The position numbers were made by a program, and so were the translations under genes. This document shows, one piece after another, positions 1-5,839 of a stretch of DNA of 5,883 bases. The DNA comes from an uncultured bacterium (GTDB lineage: Bacteria > Bacillota > Clostridia > Lachnospirales > Lachnospiraceae), in NCBI GenBank assembly GCA_947071365.1, contig CAMTFT010000130.1:1-5883 (forward strand), written 5' to 3'. A model generated the notes under the pieces. It ran no database searches, was not told the DNA's origin, and was given only the letters and a program-made list of their open reading frames with translations. Each line of letters begins with the position of its first letter. Positions within the stretch are counted from its first letter, which is position 1.

Positions 1-48
1 TCTACACCTATTAAGTCGTCGGCAGCGTCAGATGTGTATAAGAGACAG
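1..48 (+). other. Illumina Nextera read-1 adapter with i5 index (synthetic)
   Basis: This is library adapter, not genome. Positions 1-7 are the end of the P5 flow-cell sequence, 8-15 (CTATTAAG) sit exactly where the i5 barcode belongs, 16-29 (TCGTCGGCAGCGTC) are the Nextera read-1 primer site, and 30-48 are the 19-bp Tn5 mosaic end. From memory the barcode matches Nextera XT v2 index S518. Biological sequence starts at about 49, and any feature touching 1-48 is truncated by it. Confidence 0.98.
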
Positions 49-50
49 TC

Positions 51-707
51 AGTGCTCTGAGTCACAAATATATCAGCCTCCTGGAAAATGGCCAGAAATA
101 CATGAGGATCATGAACAAATACCGTTGTGCGATCATGGAGGTGGAGACAAAGCTGAAGGTGCTCAATACGGAATTTTCTCTCCAGTATGACAGAAATCCC
201 TTTGAATCCATCAAGAGCAGGCTGAAAAGCCCGGTCAGCATTATCGAGAAGCTGCAGAGGAAGGTTCCGGATCTGACGGAGGATACGATCGCTGAGAATA
301 TTGAAGAGCATCTGTTTGATGTGGCGGGGCTTCGCGTGGTCTGTGCGTTTCAGGAGGACATTTACTGGCTGGCAGACCTGCTCATACAGCAGGATGATAT
401 CCGGCTGATCAGGACGAAGGATTACATCAAAAATCCGAAGCCCAACGGTTATCGGAGTCTGCATTTGATTCTGGAGGTGCCGGTCTTCCTTGAAGAGGGC
501 AAGACACCGGTAAAGGTCGAGGTACAGTTTCGGACGATTGCCATGGATTTTTGGGCCAGTGTTGACCATAAGCTGCGTTATAAGAAAGATCTGCCGAATG
601 AGGCGGAGATCGTGGCAAAGCTGCGGCAGTGTGCCGATGTGATCGCGGGGCTGGACTGTGAGATGCAGGAGATCAGGAGCATGATCGAGGAAGACAGGGA
701 AGTATAG
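51..707 (+). CDS. Small alarmone synthetase (RelA/SpoT-domain GTP pyrophosphokinase), 5'-partial
   Basis: Predicted cytosolic (p)ppGpp synthetase that transfers pyrophosphate from ATP to GDP or GTP in the stringent response. Numbering from the ATG at 102, the synthetase core shows a basic substrate-binding stretch (residues 38-54, KSRLKSPVSIIEKLQRK), DVAGLRV with probable catalytic Asp73, DYIKNPKPNGYRSLHL (107-122), and VEVQFRT with probable catalytic Glu140 followed by DFWASVDH. There is no HD hydrolase, TGS or ACT domain, so it is a short RelQ/YjbM-like enzyme rather than a full-length Rel. The frame has no stop from 102 back to the adapter and encodes 17 further residues (from SALSHKY). 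The ATG at 102 also lacks a recognisable ribosome binding site. The true start therefore probably lies left of the insert; 102 is only the first internal ATG. It ends with TAG, 124-136 bp before gdpP in the same direction. Family call is firm; synthesis-only activity is inferred from domain content. Confidence 0.93.
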   Translation, partial: SALSHKYISLLENGQKYMRIMNKYRCAIMEVETKLKVLNTEFSLQYDRNPFESIKSRLKSPVSIIEKLQRKVPDLTEDTIAENIEEHLFDVAGLRVVCAFQEDIYWLADLLIQQDDIRLIRTKDYIKNPKPNGYRSLHLILEVPVFLEEGKTPVKVEVQFRTIAMDFWASVDHKLRYKKDLPNEAEIVAKLRQCADVIAGLDCEMQEIRSMIEEDREV

Positions 708-770
708 GAAAGCTGAGGAGCTGCTGTTTACGCTGCCTTCACACATACAGGATGCAGGCCAGAAAGGGCT

Positions 771-798
771 TTTACTATGATGCATTTTATGGTAAAAT
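771..798 (+). promoter_or_regulatory. Predicted sigma-A promoter for the gdpP-rplI-dnaB operon
   Basis: A -35-like TTTACT (771-776) and a -10-like TAAAAT (793-798) are separated by 16 bp. TGG directly precedes the -10, making it an extended -10 promoter, which offsets the imperfect -35 and short spacer. Transcription would start near 805, giving a leader of roughly 40 nt before the ATG at 844. It lies in the only sizeable gap upstream of the operon. Prediction from sequence only. Confidence 0.6.
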
Positions 799-833
799 AC
801 CAGAATAAGGTATATTTGCCTCGGTGAAGGATT

Positions 834-837
834 GGAG
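834..837 (+). promoter_or_regulatory. Ribosome binding site that sets the gdpP start at 844
   Basis: GGAG lies 6 nt before the ATG at 844, a normal spacing. A TTG at 832 in the same frame overlaps this site, and its only upstream purine tract (GAAGG) abuts it with almost no spacing. The ATG is therefore the better start, making the protein 688 rather than 692 residues. Confidence 0.75.
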
Positions 838-843
838 ATAGAT

Positions 844-2910
844 ATGAATAAGAATGAGAAAGACAATAAGGCACAAATGAAATACAGTGGAAAACTGATG
901 CGACACTGGTACTGGTGCGTTCTCATGATTCTTTTTCTGCTTGTCCTCACGGCTGTTGTTCTGTATGTTGATACGCTGGCTGGCTGTATTGTAGGAGGCT
1001 TTACCGTCATCCTGTTTTTGTCAGTGCTGCTGCTGGACATGCACTACAGGTCGCGGGTATTGATTGAGCTGATGGATTTTGCCCATAAGTTCAGCGGCGT
1101 TGAGAAAGAAATGCTGAAGGAATTCGTGATTCCGTATGCGATCGCACAGCCGGATGGGAAACTGCTCTGGATGAATGATATGCTGGCAGAGCTGGTGGGA
1201 AAGGCGCCGGACTATCACAAGAATATATCTACCGTATTCCCACAGATAAATTCCGCACATTTCCCTCTTGATTCGGAGGAGCGCAGCCTTGAGATCGAAC
1301 ATGCGCAGCGGAAATACAGAGTGGACATGAAAAAGGTTCCGTTGGATGATATGATTGAGGATCTGGATGGCGTGGAACAGACGGCAGGCGAATGCAGCGT
1401 GATCGCATTGCACTTTTTTGATATCACGGAGCTTTCCGCTTTTAAGAAGGAGAATTATGAGCAGAAGCCGGCAGTCGGCCTGCTTTATATGGACAATTAT
1501 GACGAAGTGATGGACAGTGTGGAGGACGTGCGCCGCTCCATGCTGGAAGCGCTGGTAGACCGTAAAATCACGAAATACATTTCCTCTATCGGCGGCCTTA
1601 TCAAGAAGATGGAAAAGGACAAATATCTTCTGGTGGTGAACCGAAAAGGACTTGAGACGATGGAGGAGGATCGTTTTTCTGTTCTGGAGGATGTAAAGAC
1701 GGTCAACCTTGGAAATACCATCAATATGACGGTCAGTATCGGCATCGGTACGAATAATGGAGACTATGCGCAGAATTATGAGGCCGGACGGGGAGCCATG
1801 GAAATGGCGCTGGCTCGCGGCGGCGATCAGGCGGTAGTCAAAGAGCATGACAAGATGGCGTTTTTCGGCGGAAAGACGCAGCGTGCGGAAAGAAATACGC
1901 GGGTACGCGCCAGAGTAAAGGCACAGGCACTGCGGGAGCTGATCAATTCCAGAGAACGAGTTATTGTCATGGGACACAAGTTGACGGATATTGATTCTCT
2001 TGGGGCGGCTGTCGGCGTTTGCCGGGCGGCAAAGCAGGTGGGTAAGCCTGCGCATATCGTACTGGGGGACATCAACAGCGGTATCCGTCCGTGGATCAGC
2101 GTTCTGGAATCGATGGAGAATAATGGCGAGAAGCTTTTTCTTACCCACGAACAGGCTATTGAGATGACGAATTACAATACGGCGGTCGTCGTGGTGGACA
2201 CGAACCGGCCAAGTATGACAGAGTGTGAGGAGCTTTTGTACCTGACAAAGACGATCGTTGTACTTGACCATCACCGTCAGAGTACGGAGAAGATCGAAAA
2301 TGCATCGCTCTCCTATATTGAGCCGTCGGCTTCCTCTGCCTGTGAGATGATTTCTGAGATTCTCCAGTATTATGACGACAATATCCGGTTGAAGCCGGGG
2401 GAGGCTGATTGTATTTATGCCGGAATTATTGTGGATACGAACAATTTCGTAGCCAAGACCGGTATGCGGACCTTTGAGGCCGCGGCATTTTTGCGCCGTA
2501 ACGGTGCGGACATGACGAGAGTCCGGAAGTCCTTCCGGAACGATATGGATACGTACAAGGCCAGAGCGGAGGCGGTACGTCATGCGGAAGCCTTTATGGG
2601 CTGCTATGCGATCAGTGCATGTCCAAGTGAAGGAATTGAAAATCCCACTGTAGTGGGAGCACAAGCTGCCAATGAGCTGCTGAACATTGTAGGCGTCAAG
2701 GCATCCTTTGTGCTGACGGAGTTTAACAACAAGGTATATATCAGCGCCCGTGCGATCGATGAGGTGAATGTACAGATCATCATGGAGCGTCTGGGCGGCG
2801 GCGGTCATATGAATATTGCCGGAGCGCAGCTCGACGGTGTGGATACCGAGGGAGCAAGGGTTAAGCTGAAAGAAGTATTGACACAGATGACGAAAGAAGG
2901 AGCGATTTAG
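844..2910 (+). CDS. gdpP: GdpP/YybT-type cyclic-di-AMP phosphodiesterase
   Basis: Membrane-bound enzyme that hydrolyses c-di-AMP to pApA, controlling potassium/osmolyte balance and cell-wall stress. The 688 residues (numbered from ATG 844) follow the full family layout. There are two N-terminal membrane helices (about 23-42 and 46-66), a PAS-like sensor domain (about 92-196) and a degenerate GGDEF domain (about 210-335). The DHH catalytic domain carries GHKLTDIDS with His378, Asp382 and Asp384, then VVVDTNRP (Asp452), VVLDHHRQS (DHH 475-477) and Asp531 in GIIVDTNNF. A DHHA1 domain ends with GGGGHMNIAGAQ (GGGH about 652-655). All metal and substrate motifs are present, so it should be active. 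The GGDEF signature is replaced by roughly EKDKY (257-261), as usual in this family, so it is not expected to make c-di-GMP. First gene of a probable operon with rplI (2-bp gap) and dnaB. The upstream alarmone synthetase matters because ppGpp inhibits Bacillus GdpP. Product call is very secure. Confidence 0.96.
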   Translation: MNKNEKDNKAQMKYSGKLMRHWYWCVLMILFLLVLTAVVLYVDTLAGCIVGGFTVILFLSVLLLDMHYRSRVLIELMDFAHKFSGVEKEMLKEFVIPYAIAQPDGKLLWMNDMLAELVGKAPDYHKNISTVFPQINSAHFPLDSEERSLEIEHAQRKYRVDMKKVPLDDMIEDLDGVEQTAGECSVIALHFFDITELSAFKKENYEQKPAVGLLYMDNYDEVMDSVEDVRRSMLEALVDRKITKYISSIGGLIKKMEKDKYLLVVNRKGLETMEEDRFSVLEDVKTVNLGNTINMTVSIGIGTNNGDYAQNYEAGRGAMEMALARGGDQAVVKEHDKMAFFGGKTQRAERNTRVRARVKAQALRELINSRERVIVMGHKLTDIDSLGAAVGVCRAAKQVGKPAHIVLGDINSGIRPWISVLESMENNGEKLFLTHEQAIEMTNYNTAVVVVDTNRPSMTECEELLYLTKTIVVLDHHRQSTEKIENASLSYIEPSASSACEMISEILQYYDDNIRLKPGEADCIYAGIIVDTNNFVAKTGMRTFEAAAFLRRNGADMTRVRKSFRNDMDTYKARAEAVRHAEAFMGCYAISACPSEGIENPTVVGAQAANELLNIVGVKASFVLTEFNNKVYISARAIDEVNVQIIMERLGGGGHMNIAGAQLDGVDTEGARVKLKEVLTQMTKEGAI

Positions 2911-2912
2911 TT

Positions 2913-3359
2913 ATGAAGGTTATTTTATTGCAGGACGTAAAGTCTTTGGGAAAAAAGGGTGATGTGGTAGAGGTCAGCGAAGGCTACGCACGGAATATGT
3001 TGCTGAAAAAGGGCCTTGGCAAGGAAGCCACAGGGAAAAATATGAACGATCTGAAGCTTCAGAAGGCAAATGCTGAGAAGATCGCCAGAGAGGCACTGGA
3101 AGCTGCGCAGGCTCTCGGAAAAGAGCTGGAAGGAAAAGAAGTTAAAATCGCAGTTAAGACGGGTGAGGGCGGACGTGTATTCGGTTCCGTGTCCACAAAG
3201 GAGATCGCGGAGGAGATCAAGAAGCAGTTGGGCTATGATGTAGATAAGAAAAAGATCCAGATCGACAATCCGATCAAAACGCTCGGTGTGACAAACGTAG
3301 CGGTGAAGCTGCACGCAAAGGTGACATCAGAGGTGAAGGTACACGTAGTAGAGCTGTAG
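2913..3359 (+). CDS. rplI: 50S ribosomal protein L9
   Basis: bL9 binds 23S rRNA near the base of the L1 stalk, reaches toward neighbouring ribosomes and helps keep the reading frame. The 148 residues match the usual family length. The N-terminal RNA-binding domain opens with MKVILLQDVKSLGKKGD and contains VSEGYARNMLLKKG (about 21-34). A long lysine/glutamate-rich connecting helix follows (about 42-76), then the C-terminal domain with GRVFGSVSTKEIAEEI (about 87-102) and VKLHAKVTSEVKVHV near the end. The AGAAGGAG ribosome binding site (2895-2902) lies inside the end of gdpP, 10 nt before the ATG. With only 2 bp between the genes, translational coupling to gdpP is likely. No abnormalities seen. 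Confidence 0.98.
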   Translation: MKVILLQDVKSLGKKGDVVEVSEGYARNMLLKKGLGKEATGKNMNDLKLQKANAEKIAREALEAAQALGKELEGKEVKIAVKTGEGGRVFGSVSTKEIAEEIKKQLGYDVDKKKIQIDNPIKTLGVTNVAVKLHAKVTSEVKVHVVEL

Positions 3360-3368
3360 GATTGCAGA

Positions 3369-3374
3369 GGGAGG
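3369..3374 (+). promoter_or_regulatory. Ribosome binding site supporting the GTG start of dnaB
   Basis: GGGAGG lies 6 nt before the GTG at 3381, inside the 21-bp gap after rplI. The first in-frame ATG, at 3408 (residue 10), lacks a comparable site, so the non-ATG start is preferred. It also retains the few residues that normally precede the conserved PHSIEAEQSVIGAM segment. Confidence 0.8.
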
Positions 3375-3380
3375 ATTACT

Positions 3381-4709
3381 GTGGAGGAATCGTTACTCAA
3401 GCGGGTAATGCCGCACAGCATTGAAGCGGAGCAGTCGGTGATTGGCGCCATGATCATGGATCGGGACGCTGTTACCGTGGCGTCTGAGATGCTGAATGTG
3501 GAGGACTTTTATCAGAAACAGTATGGTGTTCTTTTTGAAGCCATGACGGAGCTTTACAGCGAAGGGAAGCCGATTGACCTGATCACACTGCAGAATCGCC
3601 TGAAGGAGAAGGATGTACCGCCGGAGATCAGCAGCCTCGAGTTTGTCCGGGATATGATCACAACAGTGCCGACCTCCGCAAATGTCCGGTATTATGCGGA
3701 AATCGTATCGGAAAAGGCGCTGCTTAGGAGACTGATCAAGGTCAATGAGGATATTGCTGCGGCCTGCTATGCCGGTAAGGAACGGGTCGAGGATATTATG
3801 GAGGATACCGAGAAAAACATTTTTAAGGTATTGCAAAGACGCACCAATGATGATTTCGTCCCTATCAAGGAAGTCGTGCTGAATGCACTGGATAAGATTG
3901 AGGCGGCCAGCCGTTCCAAAGGAAATGTGACCGGTATGGCGACCGGGTTTATTGACCTTGATTATAAGACATCAGGATTCCAGCCTTCCGACCTGATTTT
4001 GATTGCGGCGCGTCCGTCCATGGGTAAGACGGCATTTGTGCTGAACATAGCGGAATATATGGCATTCCGGAGCAATGAGACGGTAGCCATTTTCAGTCTC
4101 GAGATGTCGAAGGAGCAGCTTGTGAACCGTCTGTTCGCTCTGGAATCCCGGGTGGATTCTCAGATCCTGCGTACCGGAAACTTGAGTGACAGTGACTGGG
4201 CGAATCTGATAGAGGCGGCGGGCACGATCGGCCGCTCCAACCTGATCATTGACGATACGCCGGGTATTTCTGTTTCGGAGCTGCGCAGCAAATGCAGAAA
4301 ATATAAGCTGGAGCACAATCTGGGCATTATTATGATCGACTACCTGCAGTTGATGCAGGGAAGCAGGCGTTCAGAGTCGAGGCAGCAGGAGATTTCGGAT
4401 ATCTCCCGTTCGCTGAAAGAGATTGCCAGGGAGCTTCAGGTTCCGGTGGTGGCGCTGTCCCAGTTGTCACGAGCCGTAGAGCAGCGCCCGGATCACCGGC
4501 CGATGCTTTCGGATCTTCGAGAGTCCGGGGCCATTGAGCAGGATGCCGACGTTGTTATGTTCCTCTACCGTGATGATTACTACAATCACGATACAGAAAA
4601 AAAGGATGTGGCGGAGGTAATCATTGCCAAGCAGAGAAACGGCCCGATCGGGACGGTGGAGCTGGCATGGCTGCCACGCTTCACGAAATTTGCAAATATG
4701 AAGAAGTGA
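3381..4709 (+). CDS. dnaB: Replicative DNA helicase DnaB (DnaC in Bacillus naming)
   Basis: Hexameric ATP-driven helicase that unwinds DNA at the replication fork and recruits primase. The 442 residues are normal length. The N-terminal DnaB domain carries PHSIEAEQSVIGAM (11-24) and spans to about residue 110, followed by a linker. The RecA-like ATPase domain (about 180-440) has Walker A ARPSMGKT (210-217), the catalytic-Glu segment FSLEMS (Glu241), Walker B IIMIDYLQL (Asp320), the DNA-loop/H4 segment SQLSRAVEQRP (360-370), SDLRESGAIEQDAD (377-390), and KQRNG with the likely arginine finger Arg418. No intein or insertion interrupts the ATPase motifs, a common site for inteins in this family. 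It is the last gene of the gdpP-rplI-dnaB block and is followed by a terminator-like hairpin. The protein keeps the standard family name dnaB; in Bacillus the same helicase is called DnaC. Confidence 0.98.
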   Translation: MEESLLKRVMPHSIEAEQSVIGAMIMDRDAVTVASEMLNVEDFYQKQYGVLFEAMTELYSEGKPIDLITLQNRLKEKDVPPEISSLEFVRDMITTVPTSANVRYYAEIVSEKALLRRLIKVNEDIAAACYAGKERVEDIMEDTEKNIFKVLQRRTNDDFVPIKEVVLNALDKIEAASRSKGNVTGMATGFIDLDYKTSGFQPSDLILIAARPSMGKTAFVLNIAEYMAFRSNETVAIFSLEMSKEQLVNRLFALESRVDSQILRTGNLSDSDWANLIEAAGTIGRSNLIIDDTPGISVSELRSKCRKYKLEHNLGIIMIDYLQLMQGSRRSESRQQEISDISRSLKEIARELQVPVVALSQLSRAVEQRPDHRPMLSDLRESGAIEQDADVVMFLYRDDYYNHDTEKKDVAEVIIAKQRNGPIGTVELAWLPRFTKFANMKK

Positions 4710-4742
4710 GAATAAGGAATTTTTAGAAGGTTCCCCGCATAT

Positions 4743-4762
4743 ATTTGTAATAGAGCACAAAT
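4743..4762. repeat. Short inverted repeat upstream of the MerR-like gene
   Basis: ATTTGT (4743-4748) and ACAAAT (4757-4762) form a perfect 6-bp inverted repeat around an 8-nt spacer, extendable by one T-G pair. It sits between the dnaB stop and the terminator-like hairpin, about 90 bp before the MerR-like start. It could be an operator for a dimeric regulator, part of the dnaB mRNA end, or chance in an AT-rich gap; nothing here decides among these. Confidence 0.3.
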
Positions 4763-4768
4763 GCACAG

Positions 4769-4795
4769 AAAGGGCCGCCCTCATGGCCGCCTTTT
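4769..4795 (+). terminator. Imperfect intrinsic terminator after dnaB
   Basis: AAAGG (4769-4773) pairs with CCTTT (4790-4794), and GCC (4774-4776) with GGC (4785-4787). This leaves a 2-nt CG bulge on the 3' side and an 8-nt loop. The stem runs into TTTT, but the U-tract is short (TTTTAG), so readthrough into the next gene is possible. Placed 60 bp after the dnaB stop, it is the probable end of the operon. Confidence 0.5.
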
Positions 4796-4849
4796 AGTCA
4801 GAAGCTGCTGCAGAAAAATGGTCTTGATGCAGATAAGGGGAGAAGTTAT

Positions 4850-5578
4850 ATGGAAGAAACGACATATTCTGTTTCAGAAGCAGTGCGGCTCATCGGTGTA
4901 GAGTCGCACGTTTTGCGTTATTGGGAGGAAGAACTGAAGATTCCGATTGGGCGGACAAGTTTGGGACACCGCATTTACAGTCAGAAGGATATTGAAATAT
5001 TCACTCAGGTCAGACAGTGGAAGCAAAAAGGACTGCAACTTAAGGCGATCCGCCTGCTTCTTGACAAAGCGGACACAGACGGGATGGGGAAAGAGTTTGA
5101 TGAGCAGATCCGGTCAATTGCGTATGGGACAGAGAGCGAAGAAAGAGAAGTGCGGGGCACAGAGAAGGTGGCAGACAGGGAAGAGTTATCAGACAGAGGA
5201 GCCTCGCCGTATACGGAGACAGAGCGGGGGAAAGAGGAGCCATCGGATACGGATAGAACGGCAAACCGGGACGGGGCGTCGGTTGAACATGACGAGGATA
5301 GCTATGATGAGTCTGACTATGAAATTATCCCTGCCAGAACCCCGGAGGGCAACCTGGAAAAGGTTGTGCTGATTCTGAAGCAGATGATGGAGGAGGTCGT
5401 GGCCGAGCAGAATAAAAAGCTGGAGCGTGAGATTGCAGAGCAGCTTCGGGAGGAGCTGGAGTCCTTATATCTCCAGTATATTCAGGCGCTCCGTGAGGCT
5501 TCGGCGGCGAAGGAGCAGGAGCGGCAGAAGGGTATTCTGAGACAGATCATAAAAAAATGGTTTCCCGGCGGAAAATAA
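4850..5578 (+). CDS. MerR-type HTH protein with charged linker, coiled coil and amphipathic tail
   Basis: DNA-binding protein of unknown target. Residues 5-73 form a MerR-like winged helix: the HTH is in YSVSEAVRLIGVESHVLRYW (6-25), the wing in GRTSLGHRIYSQKDI (34-48), and a further helix in GLQLKAIRLLLDKA. About 92-166 is a hydrophilic, Glu/Asp/Arg/Ser-rich stretch that is almost certainly disordered. About 167-227 is a heptad-like, Glu/Lys/Leu-rich coiled coil, likely for dimerisation. The end, ILRQIIKKWF (229-238), is a good amphipathic helix: I, L, I, I, W and F fall on one face and R, Q, K, K on the other. No metal-binding cysteines or effector domain are seen, unlike classical MerR sensors. 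The ATG has an AAGGGGAG ribosome binding site 7 nt upstream, but no convincing dedicated promoter was found. It could be an ordinary regulator or a RacA-like DNA tether. Fold assignment is secure; function is open. Confidence 0.88.
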   Translation: MEETTYSVSEAVRLIGVESHVLRYWEEELKIPIGRTSLGHRIYSQKDIEIFTQVRQWKQKGLQLKAIRLLLDKADTDGMGKEFDEQIRSIAYGTESEEREVRGTEKVADREELSDRGASPYTETERGKEEPSDTDRTANRDGASVEHDEDSYDESDYEIIPARTPEGNLEKVVLILKQMMEEVVAEQNKKLEREIAEQLREELESLYLQYIQALREASAAKEQERQKGILRQIIKKWFPGGK

Positions 5579-5613
5579 GACAAGCTTATTTCGCGTTTTC
5601 ATAATCTACAGAA

Positions 5614-5652
5614 AAAGAGGACTGCCAATCGTATAAACTGGTAGTCCTCTTT
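5614..5652. terminator. Bidirectional intrinsic terminator between convergent genes
   Basis: AAAGAGGACTGCCA (5614-5627) pairs with TGGTAGTCCTCTTT (5639-5652): a 14-bp stem with a single G-T wobble and an 11-nt loop. The A-tract on the left reads as a run of five T on the minus strand, so termination of the ferredoxin transcript should be strong. In the plus direction the tail is the shorter TTTAT, still adequate for the MerR-like gene, which ends 35 bp earlier. Confidence 0.9.
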
Positions 5653-5661
5653 ATCATCTTA

Positions 5662-5680
5662 ACAGGATAACAGATCCTGT
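5662..5680. repeat. Second hairpin in the ferredoxin 3' untranslated region
   Basis: ACAGGAT (5662-5668) and ATCCTGT (5674-5680) form a perfect 7-bp inverted repeat with a 5-nt loop. It lies 11 bp after the ferredoxin stop (minus strand) and ahead of the main terminator. It has no T-tract of its own, so it is more likely an mRNA-stabilising or processing hairpin than a terminator. Confidence 0.6.
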
Positions 5681-5691
5681 ATATCTGCGAA

Positions 5692-5839
5692 TTATTCAGC
5701 AGAGATAGCGCCTGTCGGACAAGCAGCTTCACATGTACCGCACTCGAGACATGCATCAGCATCGATTACGTACTTTCCATCGCCTTCAGAGATAGCGTCT
5801 GCCGGGCACTCGCTTGCACATGTACCGCAAGCTACACAT
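5692..5839 (-). CDS. 2[4Fe-4S] clostridial-type ferredoxin, 5'-partial
   Basis: Small cytosolic electron carrier used in anaerobic metabolism, for example with pyruvate:ferredoxin oxidoreductase, hydrogenase or Rnf. Reading from the adapter junction, 48 codons plus TAA encode both cluster motifs: CVACGTCASECP, then CLECGTCEAACP, separated by ADAISEGDGKYVIDADA and followed by TGAISAE. All eight cluster cysteines are present in CxxCxxCxxxCP arrangement. Family members are usually about 55-56 residues, so only the first 7-8 residues, the start codon, ribosome binding site and promoter are missing beyond 5839. It was found by translating the minus strand by hand; the frame runs straight into the adapter, where the apparent next residues are artefact. 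It converges on the MerR-like gene with the shared terminator between them. No functional link to that gene is implied. Confidence 0.95.

Noticed and set aside
756..774. Small hairpin AGGCC/GGCTT followed by a few T after the alarmone synthetase, as a possible terminator.
   Set aside because: Only five pairs, one of them G-T, with a poor T-tract, and it overlaps the predicted -35 box of the gdpP promoter.
832..834. TTG start codon extending GdpP by four residues.
   Set aside because: It overlaps the GGAG ribosome binding site of the ATG at 844 and has no properly spaced site of its own.
708..843. Possible c-di-AMP (ydaO-type) riboswitch in the gdpP leader.
   Set aside because: The leader downstream of the predicted start site is only about 40 nt, far too short for that riboswitch, and no suitable pairing pattern was seen in the full gap.
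1021..2808. 595-codon open frame on the minus strand opposite gdpP.
   Set aside because: It is in exact codon register with gdpP and arises from avoidance of TTA, CTA and TCA in the sense gene. Its protein resembles no recognisable family, and the sense strand encodes a complete GdpP with every motif.
4824..4851. TTGATG and TTATAT, 16 bp apart, as a promoter for the MerR-like gene.
   Set aside because: The -10 would overlap the start codon, so transcripts would begin inside the gene and lack the strong ribosome binding site at 4837-4842.
4947..5372. 141-codon plus-strand frame overlapping the MerR-like gene.
   Set aside because: It is a shifted reading of the purine-rich linker, very Arg/Lys-rich and low complexity, with no convincing ribosome binding site; the overlapping frame has a clear HTH and coiled coil.
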